A stretch of DNA of 64,000 bases, taken from NCBI GenBank assembly GCA_965224575.1, contig CBDCZQ010000006.1, positions 2,790,001 through 2,854,000 on the forward strand, in the 5' to 3' direction. This document shows positions 8,382-17,782 of this stretch, one piece after another. Both the position numbers and the translations under genes were made by a program. Under the pieces are notes generated by a model, which was given only the letters and a program-made list of their open reading frames with translations, was not told the DNA's origin and did no database searches. Source of the DNA: QPIN01 sp965224575 (GTDB lineage: Bacteria > Pseudomonadota > Gammaproteobacteria > Methylococcales > Methylomonadaceae). How positions within the stretch are numbered: the first letter of the stretch is position 1; every line of letters begins with the position of its first letter.

Positions 8382-9692
8382 TTATTTTTTTAATCGATCT
8401 TGCCATTCGGCAACTCTTAATTTTAAATTTTCACTATCAATAGTGGTCAGATTCCGATTTTTTAATAACTGTTTTCCTTCCACCCAAACATCAGAAACTT
8501 GGTGGCGACCCGCTGCATAAACAATTTGAGAGATGGGATCAAATAATGGCTGAGTTTCTAATTGATCAAAATCAATAGCAATAATATCAGCAGCTTTGCC
8601 TATAGAAAGAGAGCCTGTTTTCTGTTCAATACCTAATGCTTTTGCACCATTGATCGTTGCCATTTTTAAAGCAGTCATTGCTGGAACTGCACTTGCATCA
8701 TTTGATACGCCTTTAGCTAATAAAGCGGCCGTTCGCATTTCTCCAAGCATATCTAAATCATTATTACTGGCAGCACCATCTGTGCCTAAAGCAACATTGA
8801 TTCCTTTTTCTAAGCATTGAGTGATTGGGCAAAAACCACTGGCAAGTTTTAGGTTAGATTCAGGGCAATGAATAATATGGGTGCCTGTTTCTGCAACCAA
8901 ATCTATTTCTAAATCTGATAATTGAGTCATATGTACAGCCATAAAGGATGGGCTGAGTAAATCAAGTTGATGTAAACGTTGCAAAGGTGTTTGATTAGTC
9001 TTGTTTTTCTGTTCTTCAACCTCATGTAGTGTTTCATGTAAATGCATATGGATGGGAGCATCCAGTTCTTTAGCAAGGGCGCGAATTTTGATTAATGGCT
9101 CGTCTGATACCGTATAAGGTGCATGAGGTGAAAAAACAGTGGTGATTAAAGATTCGTGACATAATTGTTTATGTAATGCTACTCCTTTTTTTAGATAGGC
9201 CTCACTATGTTCTGCCCAGGCAGAGGGGAAATCAATAACAATTAGACCTATACTGGCACGCATACCATATTTTATTGCTTGATCAGCTGTTATTTCAGGA
9301 AAGAAATACATATCATTAAAACATGTAGTTCCACCTCTAATCATTTCAGCAATAGCTAAGTCTGTGCCATCCCTAACAAAGGCTTCGCCTACCCATTTTT
9401 GTTCTAATGGCCAAATATGATTTTGCAACCAGTCCATTAATGGTAAATCATCTGCAATTCCCCGCATTAAAGACATGCTGGCATGGGTATGACTATTGAT
9501 TAATCCTGGAAGCAGGGCATGGCTGTCTAATTGTTCAAATTTTAAAGGCTGATATTTTTGTTGAACAATATTAGCAGGAAGTAAATCAACAATTTTTCCT
9601 GCGTTTATAACGAGAGCATGATTTTCGTAGGTTACTGATTCCGGTTCTACAGGTATAATCCAGCGTGCTTGAATAACTAAGTCAACTTTCAT
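8382..9692 (-). CDS. mtaD: 5-methylthioadenosine/S-adenosylhomocysteine deaminase
   Basis: Amidohydrolase of the TrzA/AtzA/MtaD group that deaminates methylthioadenosine or SAH. Zinc ligands are visible in the HTH of LINSHTHASM, in the MHLHET segment, and in the GTDGAASNNDLDML segment with the metal-binding Asp. The substrate-side pattern (MRGIADDLPLMDWLQNHIWPLE) is that of MTA/SAH deaminases. 436 residues, normal length. It is divergent from mtnA, with the two likely starts about 42 bases apart. In Pseudomonas aeruginosa an MTA deaminase likewise neighbours mtnA and feeds methylthioinosine into salvage, which supports an MTA role here. Confidence 0.88.
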   Translation of the reverse strand: MKVDLVIQARWIIPVEPESVTYENHALVINAGKIVDLLPANIVQQKYQPLKFEQLDSHALLPGLINSHTHASMSLMRGIADDLPLMDWLQNHIWPLEQKWVGEAFVRDGTDLAIAEMIRGGTTCFNDMYFFPEITADQAIKYGMRASIGLIVIDFPSAWAEHSEAYLKKGVALHKQLCHESLITTVFSPHAPYTVSDEPLIKIRALAKELDAPIHMHLHETLHEVEEQKNKTNQTPLQRLHQLDLLSPSFMAVHMTQLSDLEIDLVAETGTHIIHCPESNLKLASGFCPITQCLEKGINVALGTDGAASNNDLDMLGEMRTAALLAKGVSNDASAVPAMTALKMATINGAKALGIEQKTGSLSIGKAADIIAIDFDQLETQPLFDPISQIVYAAGRHQVSDVWVEGKQLLKNRNLTTIDSENLKLRVAEWQDRLKK

Positions 9693-9734
9693 AGGAATGT
9701 GAGAGAAAAGATTAAAGATAGTGATTATAAAGAA

Positions 9735-10775
9735 ATGAAGATAAAAAAAGAATTAAAAGTACATGCGCTTGAATGGACAGGAGCTAGTTTAAAAACTTTA
9801 GATCAACGCCAACTACCAGAAAAAATAATTTATGATGAATATTTTGATGCGTCAGGTGTTGTTGAAGCGATAAAAAGTATGCGTGTCAGGGGTGCCCCGG
9901 CAATCGGTATTGCTGCTGCATATGGAGTGGCTTTATCTGTGATGCAACATTATTCCGAAACTAAAATAAATTGGAAAGAAAAGGTTGCTGATGATATTAA
10001 AAACCTTTCAAAGTCTCGCCCAACAGCAGTCAATTTATTTTGGGCTTTGGAGGCGATGGAAAAAGTTCTAAAAAAGCAAACAGGGAATCCTATAGCCAAT
10101 GTAAAGAAATGCGCTGAACTGATTCATGCTGAGGATATTAAAGCGAACTTAAAGATGGGTGAATTGGGTGCTGATTTATTAGCTGGTGCTGAGGCAGTAA
10201 TGACTCATTGTAATGCAGGCGCATTAGCAACCGGTGGTTATGGTACTGCTTTGGGTGTGATTAGAAGTGCTCATAAACGTGGGTTGACTACAGTATATGC
10301 AGGAGAAACACGTCCTTGGTTACAAGGTGCGCGGCTAACAGTATGGGAGTTAGCCCAAGATGGGATTGCTTCAACTTTAGTTGCAGATTCAGCCGCTGCA
10401 TGGTTGATGAAATCAGGAAAAATAGATTGGGTTATTGTTGGTGCGGATAGAATAACTGAAAATGGGGATGTTGCGAATAAAATTGGAACCTATTCATTAG
10501 CTGTATTAGCAAAGCAACATAATGTCAAATTAATGGTCGTTGCTCCTGTTTCTACGATTGATTTTTCTATGAAAACAGGTGAGGATATTACTATTGAACA
10601 ACGCAATTCGAACGAGTTGCTGGCTGATTGTTATATTGAAAATGATGTTTCATTAGTGAGTGCATGGAACCCAGTATTTGATGTTACCCCGGTTAATTTA
10701 ATAAGTGCAATAGTTACTGAACGTGGTGTTGTATTAAATCCGCAAGAGAAAGGTGTAAGGAGTTTAAAGTGGTAA
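9735..10775 (+). CDS. mtnA: S-methyl-5-thioribose-1-phosphate isomerase
   Basis: Isomerises methylthioribose-1-phosphate to methylthioribulose-1-phosphate in methionine salvage; cytosolic, eIF2B-like fold. Conserved blocks are SMRVRGAPAIGIAAAYG, SRPTAVNLFWAL, THCNAGALATGGYGTALGV with the catalytic Cys, ETRPWLQGARLT, and VGADRITENGDVANKIGTY with the catalytic Asp. The ATG at 9735 gives 346 residues, the family length; an upstream GTG at 9699 would add 12 poorly conserved residues. Downstream mtn genes are not in the window, so the rest of the route is unseen. The 3' end overlaps the next gene by seven bases. Confidence 0.93.
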   Translation: MKIKKELKVHALEWTGASLKTLDQRQLPEKIIYDEYFDASGVVEAIKSMRVRGAPAIGIAAAYGVALSVMQHYSETKINWKEKVADDIKNLSKSRPTAVNLFWALEAMEKVLKKQTGNPIANVKKCAELIHAEDIKANLKMGELGADLLAGAEAVMTHCNAGALATGGYGTALGVIRSAHKRGLTTVYAGETRPWLQGARLTVWELAQDGIASTLVADSAAAWLMKSGKIDWVIVGADRITENGDVANKIGTYSLAVLAKQHNVKLMVVAPVSTIDFSMKTGEDITIEQRNSNELLADCYIENDVSLVSAWNPVFDVTPVNLISAIVTERGVVLNPQEKGVRSLKW

Positions 10776-11500
10776 GTAAAAAACAAAAAGGAAACAATCC
10801 TGTTTATGCGGTTAATTGTTTGTTAAAAGGGGTTAAATTAATAGGGCATAAGGAATTGCGGAAATTTGTATTGATTCCAATTTTAATCAATTTAGTTTTA
10901 TACAGTATCGTTTTTGGCTTTGGTTACTCTTATATTTCTGATCTAATTATTCAGTTTATTCCAGGCTGGTTATCTTGGTTAGAATGGTTGATATGGCCAC
11001 TTTTTTTTCTAAGCTTTTCTGCAATGGGCTTTTTTACTTTTACTTTACTTGCTAACTTAATAGCTGCCCCTTTTTATAGCCAGTTATCAGTAAAAACTGT
11101 AGATATTATTTCAGGACAAAATAATAAAATTGAAAACCTGCCGATAAACCAGGTTGTTTTCGCCGAAGTAAAACGAGTGCTTTATCTAATCAGCCGAATG
11201 ATACCACTAGTGATAATATCTGTAATTCCTGGTATAAATTTAATCGCTCCCTTTTTGTGGTTGTTATTTGGGGCTTGGGGAATGAGCCTGGAATTTATGG
11301 CATATCCTTTGGAAAATAAAGGATTGTTGTTTAATGAACAGAAAAATATCGCAAAAAATAGGCGTATTGGTGTGTTGAGTTTTGGTGGTTTAGTGGTTGC
11401 AGGATTAGCAATTCCGATTTTCAATATAATTGTTGCTCCAGCTGCCGTTATTGGAGCAACAATCTATGTGCATGGTATTGCTGTTGATGATAATAAATAA
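10769..11500 (+). CDS. cysZ: CysZ-like sulfate transporter (EI24 domain)
   Basis: Integral membrane protein of the CysZ/EI24 family, which carries sulfate for assimilation in E. coli. The 243-residue protein has several hydrophobic segments (about residues 30-60, 65-100, 145-180 and 205-235), the PFYSQLS motif after the second segment and the LEFMAYPLEN motif near the C-terminus. It starts with GTG preceded by AAGGAG at 6 bases, overlapping the mtnA end. Co-transcription with mtnA and closeness to a SulP transporter suggest a sulfur theme, but no sulfate reductase genes are nearby, so substrate is inferred from family only. Confidence 0.82.
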   Translation: MVSKKQKGNNPVYAVNCLLKGVKLIGHKELRKFVLIPILINLVLYSIVFGFGYSYISDLIIQFIPGWLSWLEWLIWPLFFLSFSAMGFFTFTLLANLIAAPFYSQLSVKTVDIISGQNNKIENLPINQVVFAEVKRVLYLISRMIPLVIISVIPGINLIAPFLWLLFGAWGMSLEFMAYPLENKGLLFNEQKNIAKNRRIGVLSFGGLVVAGLAIPIFNIIVAPAAVIGATIYVHGIAVDDNK

Positions 11501-11513
11501 TTAAGCTTTGTGG

Positions 11514-12398
11514 CTATCTTAATAACAAAAGAGGTTTTTTTGTATTGACTAGCATTTTGTGGGTGAAGCTACCTAATAACATGTCGTGTAACCGAGTATG
11601 ACTAAAAGCCCCCATCACAGTTAAATCAATATTATGCTGCTCTTGATAAGCGCATAATTCATGATCTGCTTTACCTTTTAATTTTACACTTATGACTTTA
11701 ATATTATCAGCTAGTTTTAGTTTTTTTGTTGCTTGTTCAAGTAATTGAGCTGCTGTATTGTCATTTTTATTGACACACACCAAATGACAAGTTAAATGTT
11801 TATAGAGTGGGCTAGATGCAACCATATCAACTGCTTTATCAGCAGCACTACTGCCATCGTAAGCAATCATAATATTTTCAGGCTCTTTGTACTTGTCATT
11901 AACGATTAGAATAGGGCGATGCAAGGAGCGTACTACAGCTTCTAATTTTGCGCCTATCTGGTTTTCTTGTTTGTCATGGACTTGTCCGCGTAAACCTAGA
12001 ACTAGAACTCTAATGTTATCTTCAAGGTCTATTACTGCTTCAATTAAATCACCATGTCGTTGTGATGAGGTTGAATCAGCAATACCTTTACTTTGTAAAT
12101 GCTCTTCAGCTGCTTGTAATATTAGTTTACCTTGCTGCATTTTTAATTTGCTTTGCTCTTGCTCCAAGTTAGTAATTTCTTCGAGTAAATGCCCTTGACT
12201 ACCTAGTCCAATATTACCCGACAAATTGGAAGTAACAGGTGTTTCATGGTGGTGATTAATAGTATGCAGTAGTGTTAGAGGTGTTTCAGTTTTCTTTGAG
12301 ATCCATGCAGCATAGTCACAAACTGACTCAGTCAAAGCCGATCCATCAATACAGGCGAGTACTTGTATTTTATTTTTTTTCATTTCTCCTGCTCCCAT
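11514..12398 (-). CDS. Universal stress protein, tandem UspA domains
   Basis: Cytosolic protein of 294 residues with two UspA folds, about residues 7-155 and 160-294. The second domain carries the nucleotide-binding signature (VMGAFSHTRLHDMLLGSFTHKML, G-2x-G-9x-G-type loop). The first has a weaker version (LVLGLRGQVH). The start at 12398 has AGGGGGAC 6 bases upstream and lies one base after the stop of the SulP gene, so the pair is coupled. SulP-Usp gene pairs recur in marine bacteria, and the Usp domain may sense nucleotides to modulate transport; that is inference. Confidence 0.88.
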   Translation of the reverse strand: MGAGEMKKNKIQVLACIDGSALTESVCDYAAWISKKTETPLTLLHTINHHHETPVTSNLSGNIGLGSQGHLLEEITNLEQEQSKLKMQQGKLILQAAEEHLQSKGIADSTSSQRHGDLIEAVIDLEDNIRVLVLGLRGQVHDKQENQIGAKLEAVVRSLHRPILIVNDKYKEPENIMIAYDGSSAADKAVDMVASSPLYKHLTCHLVCVNKNDNTAAQLLEQATKKLKLADNIKVISVKLKGKADHELCAYQEQHNIDLTVMGAFSHTRLHDMLLGSFTHKMLVNTKKPLLLLR

Positions 12399-12399
12399 T

Positions 12400-13893
12400 T
12401 TAATGTCCCCCTAATACTTTTTCGATTTCATCTGGGTTGTCGTGTATGCCAAAGCGGTCAATAATTGTTGCGCTAGCTTCATTTGAGCCGATTAGTTCGA
12501 CATCAGCGCCTTCTCTACGGAATTTAATGACAACTTTATCGAGAGCTGAAACAGCTGATATATCCCAAAAATGTGCATGAGTTAAATCAATAATAACCTT
12601 ATCTACAACTTCTTTAAAATCAAAGTTTGCAACAAAGCGGTCGGCAGAGTTAAAGAAAACTTGTCCGTGGACATGATAAATACGTGTGCCTGTTACTTCA
12701 TCTAAAACTGAGCCAACATACATAAAATGGCTGATTTTATTTGCAAAAAATACTGCGGCTAGTAACACACCAACAAATACGCCGAGTGCTAGATTATGTG
12801 TCCAGACAACAACAATCACTGTTGCTAACATAATAATATTAGCTGACAGAGGGTGTTCTTTTAAATTAGTAATAGATTCCCAGCTAAATGTACCAATAGA
12901 CACCATAATCATTACCGCAACTAATGCAGCCATGGGTATTTGTTTGATCCATTTATCAAGAAACACAACCATAATAAGCAAAAAACAGCCAGCAACCATT
13001 GTAGATAAACGTCCTCGACCACCAGACTTGATGTTGATAATAGATTGACCAATCATTGCGCACCCAGCCATGCCGCCCATTAAGCCTGCACCAACATTGG
13101 CAATTCCCTGGGCTTTACATTCACGGTTTTTTTCACTAGTAGTATCCGTTAAGTCATCAACAATAGTCGCAGTCATTAATGACTCAAGTAAGCCAACAAC
13201 GGCTAAGGGTACAGAATAAGGTAAAATAATTTTTAAAGTTTCAAGATTAAGAGGAACTTCAGGCCAAAGAAAAATCGGTAAAGTATCAGGTAAATCCCCC
13301 ATATCGCCTACTGTACGAATATCAAGTTTCAGATACATACAAACAGCGGTTAAAGCAACAATACAGACAAGAGGAGATGGGAGGATTTTACCGATGAATG
13401 GGATAAGAGGCAGCAAATAAATAATACCTAATCCAGCTGCTGTCATGGCATAAACTTCCCAGGAAACATTAGTCAATTCGGGTAATTGTGCCATAAAAAT
13501 CAAAATTGCCAGTGCGTTAACAAACCCAGTCACTACAGAGCTAGAAACAAAGCTCATCAAGCTACCGAGTTTGAAATATCCTGAGATAATTTGTAATATG
13601 CCAGTAAGCAATGTTGCAGCTAATAAATATTGTAAGCCATGCTCTTTAACTAGTGTAACCATTAACAAGGCCATCGCGCCAGTTGCAGCAGAAATCATTC
13701 CTGGTCTACCACCGATTAAGGCAGTAATAACCGCAATGCAAAAAGAGGCATACAAACCTACTTTTGGATCTACGCCCGCAATAATTGAGAAGGCAATTGC
13801 TTCAGGTATTAGAGCTAAAGCAACAACGGTTCCTGCGAGGATGTCGCCACGGATATTGCCAAACCAATCTTGTTTTTTTGATAATAAGAGCAT
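12400..13893 (-). CDS. SulP family inorganic anion transporter with STAS domain
   Basis: Membrane transporter of sulfate, bicarbonate or related anions. The 497-residue protein opens with the SulP signature (GDILAGTVVALALIPEAIAFSIIAG) and has about 10-12 hydrophobic segments up to residue 390. A C-terminal STAS domain covers about residues 400-490 (VDKVIIDLTHAHFWDISAVSALD). GLMGGMAGCAMIGQS is the conserved loop of the family. The substrate cannot be read from sequence; bicarbonate (BicA-like) and sulfate are both possible. It forms a two-gene operon with the downstream universal stress protein. Confidence 0.9.
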   Translation of the reverse strand: MLLLSKKQDWFGNIRGDILAGTVVALALIPEAIAFSIIAGVDPKVGLYASFCIAVITALIGGRPGMISAATGAMALLMVTLVKEHGLQYLLAATLLTGILQIISGYFKLGSLMSFVSSSVVTGFVNALAILIFMAQLPELTNVSWEVYAMTAAGLGIIYLLPLIPFIGKILPSPLVCIVALTAVCMYLKLDIRTVGDMGDLPDTLPIFLWPEVPLNLETLKIILPYSVPLAVVGLLESLMTATIVDDLTDTTSEKNRECKAQGIANVGAGLMGGMAGCAMIGQSIINIKSGGRGRLSTMVAGCFLLIMVVFLDKWIKQIPMAALVAVMIMVSIGTFSWESITNLKEHPLSANIIMLATVIVVVWTHNLALGVFVGVLLAAVFFANKISHFMYVGSVLDEVTGTRIYHVHGQVFFNSADRFVANFDFKEVVDKVIIDLTHAHFWDISAVSALDKVVIKFRREGADVELIGSNEASATIIDRFGIHDNPDEIEKVLGGH

Positions 13894-14044
13894 GGAAGTT
13901 TAATAAAATTTAAAGTCTAGATCGTTTAATAATAGTGGCTGAAATTGTTACATAGCCAATGTAATGAAGTTCTTTTCAATTGAGAAAAGAAGACGCTTTA
14001 AAGTCCAAGGTTTGCCTAAGATGGCATGGAATTATTGAAGATTT

Positions 14045-14078
14045 AGAACAAAAAAAACCCCAGTAGTAACTGGGGTCT
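14045..14078 (-). terminator. Terminator of the DUF937 gene
   Basis: On the minus strand a perfect 8-base stem ACCCCAGT-TACT-ACTGGGGT is followed by a long T-run. It lies about 25 bases beyond the stop codon of the gene at 14102. Confidence 0.85.
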
Positions 14079-14101
14079 CGGATTTTTTTATCAGCAAAAA
14101 A

Positions 14102-14542
14102 TTAACTAAGGAATTTTTTAGCAAGATTTATAGCTCCACTTACGCCACCAACAGCATCAAGTAAAGAACCGCCGCTACTACCTTTGTCAACCATTTGAGG
14201 AACTGCTTCTGCCAAGCTATCTGCTGCCTCGTCTTCACCTATACCTAATTTACTAGCGAATTCAGCAACTTTGTCTCCACCTAGAATATCTTTGATTTGA
14301 CTACCAGAAACAGCTTCATTGTCGCCATCTCCTAACCAAGAGCTAACCATGCCTGCAAGACCACCACTACCACTTGTCATGCCAGCGACTATACTTCCTA
14401 AGTCTAGTCCTCCATCATCGTCTTTATCACTACTGCCGCCTAGTAAGCTGGATAATGCAGATGCAATCCCACTCTCACCGCCACTAGCATTTCCACCAAG
14501 TTTACTCAGAATTAATTGGGTGCCTAACTTCATTAAATCCAT
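14102..14542 (-). CDS. DUF937/YidB-like protein
   Basis: A 146-residue protein of the DUF937 family (YidB-like): an N-terminal helix (MDLMKLGTQLILSKL), a Gly/Ser/Asp-rich central linker, and the C-terminal helical part with LGIGEDEAADSLAEAVPQMVDK and the terminal GAINLAKKFL. The mature region is acidic and shows no signal peptide or membrane helix. Function of the family is not established. It has its own terminator and lies alone between the SulP operon and a long repeat-bearing intergenic region. Confidence 0.8.
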   Translation of the reverse strand: MDLMKLGTQLILSKLGGNASGGESGIASALSSLLGGSSDKDDDGGLDLGSIVAGMTSGSGGLAGMVSSWLGDGDNEAVSGSQIKDILGGDKVAEFASKLGIGEDEAADSLAEAVPQMVDKGSSGGSLLDAVGGVSGAINLAKKFLS

Positions 14543-15178
14543 TACAATATCCTATGTTTTCGTTATTAACATTCTGAGTATATCAGTTTAAAACCTGTAC
14601 AACAATTTTTTGTTTAATGATGATAAATTACTTGAATATAGGGATGTTGTTTGATCGAAACATAACAGATTGTAATCTACAAAATCAATTTATACAGTTA
14701 AGGTGATTATTAATAATCGTTGAGAATCAGTGTCACTATTATTTAAAGAGTATTAATCTTTAATTTTATTGGGGTTGTATTGTACTCATGATTGTTATAC
14801 GAGTATATCAATATCAATAGGAATAGTTTGTAAATGATAATAGATGATGAGAAGAATCTTTTAAATGAGATGTGCTGTTAAAAGTTTGTGTTAAACTTAC
14901 TTATCTAGCAGCTTTATCAATGTAAATATGATAGTGAAGCTGGTTGATAATAACGGGTGTGATTAAAAGTGAAGTCAATAATATATAGTGTAGGTTGGGC
15001 TGCCGTCTCTTTGGCAACCCAACTTCACTTTTGATTGTTGGGTTAACGATAGAATTGTTAGCCCAACCTACCCATTCTTTACTTCACTTTTATCACGCCT
15101 AATAATAAGTTCTAGTCTATGTTAAAAAAGTCGTTATAATCTTTTTTGATTAATAATGAAGAAAAATGAGGGGATAAA
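14543..15178. other. Long intergenic region with a flanked REPIN
   Basis: Over 630 bases, very A+T-rich, without a convincing open frame. The only structure I see is the REPIN at 14990-15071 and its outer flanking inverted repeat (AAAAGTGAAGT at about 14965-14975 and its complement near 15080-15090). Confidence 0.6.
14990..15071. repeat. REPIN copy 2
   Basis: Same arrangement as the copy at 8138: GTAGGTTGGGCTGCCG at the left, CGTTAGCCC-type right half (here GTTAGCCCAACCTAC), with spacer TTCACTTTTGATTG. One REP carries an A-for-G change in the loop (GATAGAATTGTTA). The element sits inside a further inverted repeat, GTGATTAAAAGTGAAGT (from 14959) against ACTTCACTTTTATCACG (to 15098). Confidence 0.85.
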
Positions 15179-15298
15179 ATGGGTACAATGTTTTGGGTTT
15201 TAATTGGTGCGTTTATTGGATGGAATTTTCCACAACCCTGGTGGGCTAAGTATATTCAGGATAAAATTATGGAAAGACTGAATAATAATGGTAAATAA
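15179..15298 (+). CDS. Small membrane protein, 39 residues
   Basis: A short open frame preceded by GAGGGG seven bases before the ATG. The peptide has one hydrophobic helix (MFWVLIGAFIGW), an aromatic/proline turn NFPQPWWAK and a charged amphipathic tail (YIQDKIMERLNNNGK). The clear ribosome binding site, the helix-turn-amphipathic layout and the lack of any competing gene support it as real. I recall short proteins with an IGW..PQP.WAK pattern in other gammaproteobacteria, but the function is unknown. Confidence 0.6.
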   Translation: MGTMFWVLIGAFIGWNFPQPWWAKYIQDKIMERLNNNGK

Positions 15299-15679
15299 TA
15301 TTAATTATTTTAACTGATGCTTCGATCAATGATAGTCTTGGTGGAGCATTTGTTATTTAAATAATTTACTCAATTTTTGGGCGATAGTTAAAGCTATTTT
15401 ACTTACAGAAACTCATCAAAAATATCTACTATATTGTTAATTTTTAACTATATAACCAAGGAATATTTCTAGAGCTTTAATCTATCCACTTTATGCCAGC
15501 CTTGTTATGCAATTTCAATAAAATAATCTATAAAAAACCAATATAACCTAACTCCTGTCTAACTTTAGTCGTTAGTTGCTATTGCAGGTTGATTATTTGA
15601 AAGATTGAAGGGTTGGTATTTTCTAACATTACATTAATGAACTGTACACTTTGTTAATATTGTCATTAAAGAGCTTATT
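15299..15679. other. Intergenic region, no feature recognised
   Basis: About 380 A+T-rich bases between the small membrane protein and dbpA. I see no tRNA, repeat copy or convincing hairpin; it presumably holds the dbpA promoter. Confidence 0.4.
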
Positions 15680-17062
15680 GTGAATGCAAACGAATTTTCA
15701 TCTTTATCCTTAAAACCTGCATTACTAGAAAATATAAAATCTTTAGGGTATAGTCAGCTAACGCCTATTCAGGCAGAAAGTCTTCCACATATTCTTGACG
15801 GAAAGGATGTAATTGCACAAGCTAAAACCGGTAGTGGTAAAACTGCAGCTTTTGGTATTGGGTTACTCACTAAACTAGAATTGAATAAGTTTAGAGTGCA
15901 AGCGTTGGTAATATGTCCAACACGTGAGCTTGCAGATCAGGTTTGTCAGGAAATTAGAAGATTGGCACGATTTACTCAAAACTGTAAAGTATTGTCACTG
16001 TGCGGTGGTACACCATTTTCTCCTCAGCGAAGTTCTTTAGAAAAGGGTGTTCATATTGTAGTTGGGACGCCAGGGCGGTTGCAAGATCATTTAAATAAAG
16101 GAAGTTTGGGTTTAGATGATTTAAAAGTATTGGTACTGGACGAAGCGGACCGAATGTTAGATATGGGCTTTGAGGATTCGATAAAAGAAATCGTTTCTTA
16201 TGCGCCATCACAAAGGCAAACCTTATTATTTTCTGCGACTTATCCAGAATCTATTCGCCAAATAAGTAAGCAATTTCAGTTTAAACCGGTTTCTCTTAGT
16301 ATTGATACTCAGCATCAAAAAAATGATATTGAACAGTTTTTTTATCAAGTCAATAGGGTGAAAAAGGAAAATGCCTTAGGGTATTTATTATCTTTTTATA
16401 AACCTGAATCAACACTGATCTTTTGTAATACAAAAAAAGATTGTCATGATGTTGCAATTGCACTTGATAATATTGGTTTCTCAGTTCAAGCGATCCATGG
16501 GGATCTTGAGCAAAAAGATAGAAACCAAGTGTTAGTTCGTTTTGCAAATAAGAGTTGTTCAATTCTGGTTGCTACGGATGTTGCTGCCAGAGGACTAGAT
16601 ATTAAAGAATTGCAGATGGTAATTAATTATGAATTGCCTTGGGATCCTGAAGTATATGTCCACCGCATTGGTCGGACAGGTCGTGCAGGTAAAAAAGGGC
16701 TGGCATTGAGTTTATGCTCGGAAAAAGAATTAAAAAGAGTAACGGCTGTTGAGGAGTATCTTAATATTTCTGCTAAATGGGATGAGCTTGCTCCCTTTCA
16801 AATGAAGTATGAAAAAAGGCTCGATGCACCTATGGTGACGTTGTGGATAGGTGGAGGGCGAAAGAATAAAGTACGCCCAGGAGATATCTTAGGAGCTCTG
16901 ACTGGGAATACGGGAATTGAAGGGAATAAAGTAGGAAAGATTGATGTTTTTGATAACCACGCTTATGTGGCTATTATGCGAGAAAGTGCAGATAAAGCCT
17001 TGCAATGTTTAAAAAAAGGAAAAGTTAAGGGACGAAATTTTAATGTACATAAATCTCAATAA
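15680..17062 (+). CDS. dbpA: ATP-dependent RNA helicase DbpA (DEAD box)
   Basis: DEAD-box helicase that, in E. coli, is directed to hairpin 92 of 23S rRNA during 50S assembly. Motifs in order: Q motif (YSQLTPIQAESLP), AKTGSGKTAAFG, PTRELADQV, GGTP, TPGRLQDH, LDEADRMLDMGF, SATYPE, and in the second RecA domain CNTKKDC, ATDVAARGLDI and HRIGRTGRAGKKG. The C-terminal 75 residues match the DbpA RNA-binding domain (TLWIGGGRKNKVRPGDILGALTG). 460 residues, like E. coli DbpA. It uses a GTG start with only a weak ribosome binding site. Confidence 0.93.
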   Translation: MNANEFSSLSLKPALLENIKSLGYSQLTPIQAESLPHILDGKDVIAQAKTGSGKTAAFGIGLLTKLELNKFRVQALVICPTRELADQVCQEIRRLARFTQNCKVLSLCGGTPFSPQRSSLEKGVHIVVGTPGRLQDHLNKGSLGLDDLKVLVLDEADRMLDMGFEDSIKEIVSYAPSQRQTLLFSATYPESIRQISKQFQFKPVSLSIDTQHQKNDIEQFFYQVNRVKKENALGYLLSFYKPESTLIFCNTKKDCHDVAIALDNIGFSVQAIHGDLEQKDRNQVLVRFANKSCSILVATDVAARGLDIKELQMVINYELPWDPEVYVHRIGRTGRAGKKGLALSLCSEKELKRVTAVEEYLNISAKWDELAPFQMKYEKRLDAPMVTLWIGGGRKNKVRPGDILGALTGNTGIEGNKVGKIDVFDNHAYVAIMRESADKALQCLKKGKVKGRNFNVHKSQ

Positions 17063-17089
17063 TAATTAAATAAGGTACTTGGAAGCGGT

Positions 17090-17782
17090 ATGTCTAAAAT
17101 TTTGATTATTGATGATGAACCGTCAATTGTTGATAATATAACTTTCGCACTACAAACTGAAGGGTTTTTAACCGTTTCTTATACAACGGGAGGCGATGGG
17201 TTTCATGCTTTTAAAACCGAAAGTTTTGACTTGATTATTTTAGATATTGGTTTGCCTGATATGAATGGATTTGATTTGGCCAAACAGATTCGAAGTAGCT
17301 CTCAAATCCCCATTATTTTTTTAACAGCACGATCCACAGAAATTGACCGTGTTGTCGGTTTAGAACTGGGTGCTGACGATTATGTAACCAAACCTTTTAG
17401 TCCAAGAGAATTAAGTGCAAGGGTCAAAGCTATTTTGCGCCGTACTGGATCTAATCATCTGCAAGAAACTCAAGCACCCAAACAACAAAACTCTGATTTT
17501 ATTGTTGATGATGAAAAAAAACAAATAAGCTATCACAACCAAAGAATAGAGCTCTCAAGAACGGAATATCGCTTGCTTAATATATTGCTTAAATCGCCCG
17601 GGCGGGTTTATTCCAGAAATCAACTAATGGATTATGCTTGGGAACATTCAGGGGTTAGTCTAGATCGCACAGTCGATACACATATTAAAACTATACGCCA
17701 AAAATTAAAGGTAATTTTTCCAGAATATGATCCAATTGTAACTCACCGGGGTATTGGCTATGCGCTTCGGGAAGATAAATGA
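17090..17782 (+). CDS. creB: Response regulator, CreB-like (OmpR family)
   Basis: Two-component response regulator of 230 residues: receiver domain (residues 1-118) with acidic pocket DDE, phospho-acceptor Asp in LIILDIGLPD near residue 52, switch Thr in FLTARS and Lys in VTKPF; then a winged-helix DNA-binding domain (about 135-228) ending in VTHRGIGYAL. The pattern and the partner resemble CreB. The ATG follows GGAAGCGGT. The stop overlaps the ATG of the sensor kinase gene by four bases, so the two are coupled. Target genes are unknown. Confidence 0.88.
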   Translation: MSKILIIDDEPSIVDNITFALQTEGFLTVSYTTGGDGFHAFKTESFDLIILDIGLPDMNGFDLAKQIRSSSQIPIIFLTARSTEIDRVVGLELGADDYVTKPFSPRELSARVKAILRRTGSNHLQETQAPKQQNSDFIVDDEKKQISYHNQRIELSRTEYRLLNILLKSPGRVYSRNQLMDYAWEHSGVSLDRTVDTHIKTIRQKLKVIFPEYDPIVTHRGIGYALREDK

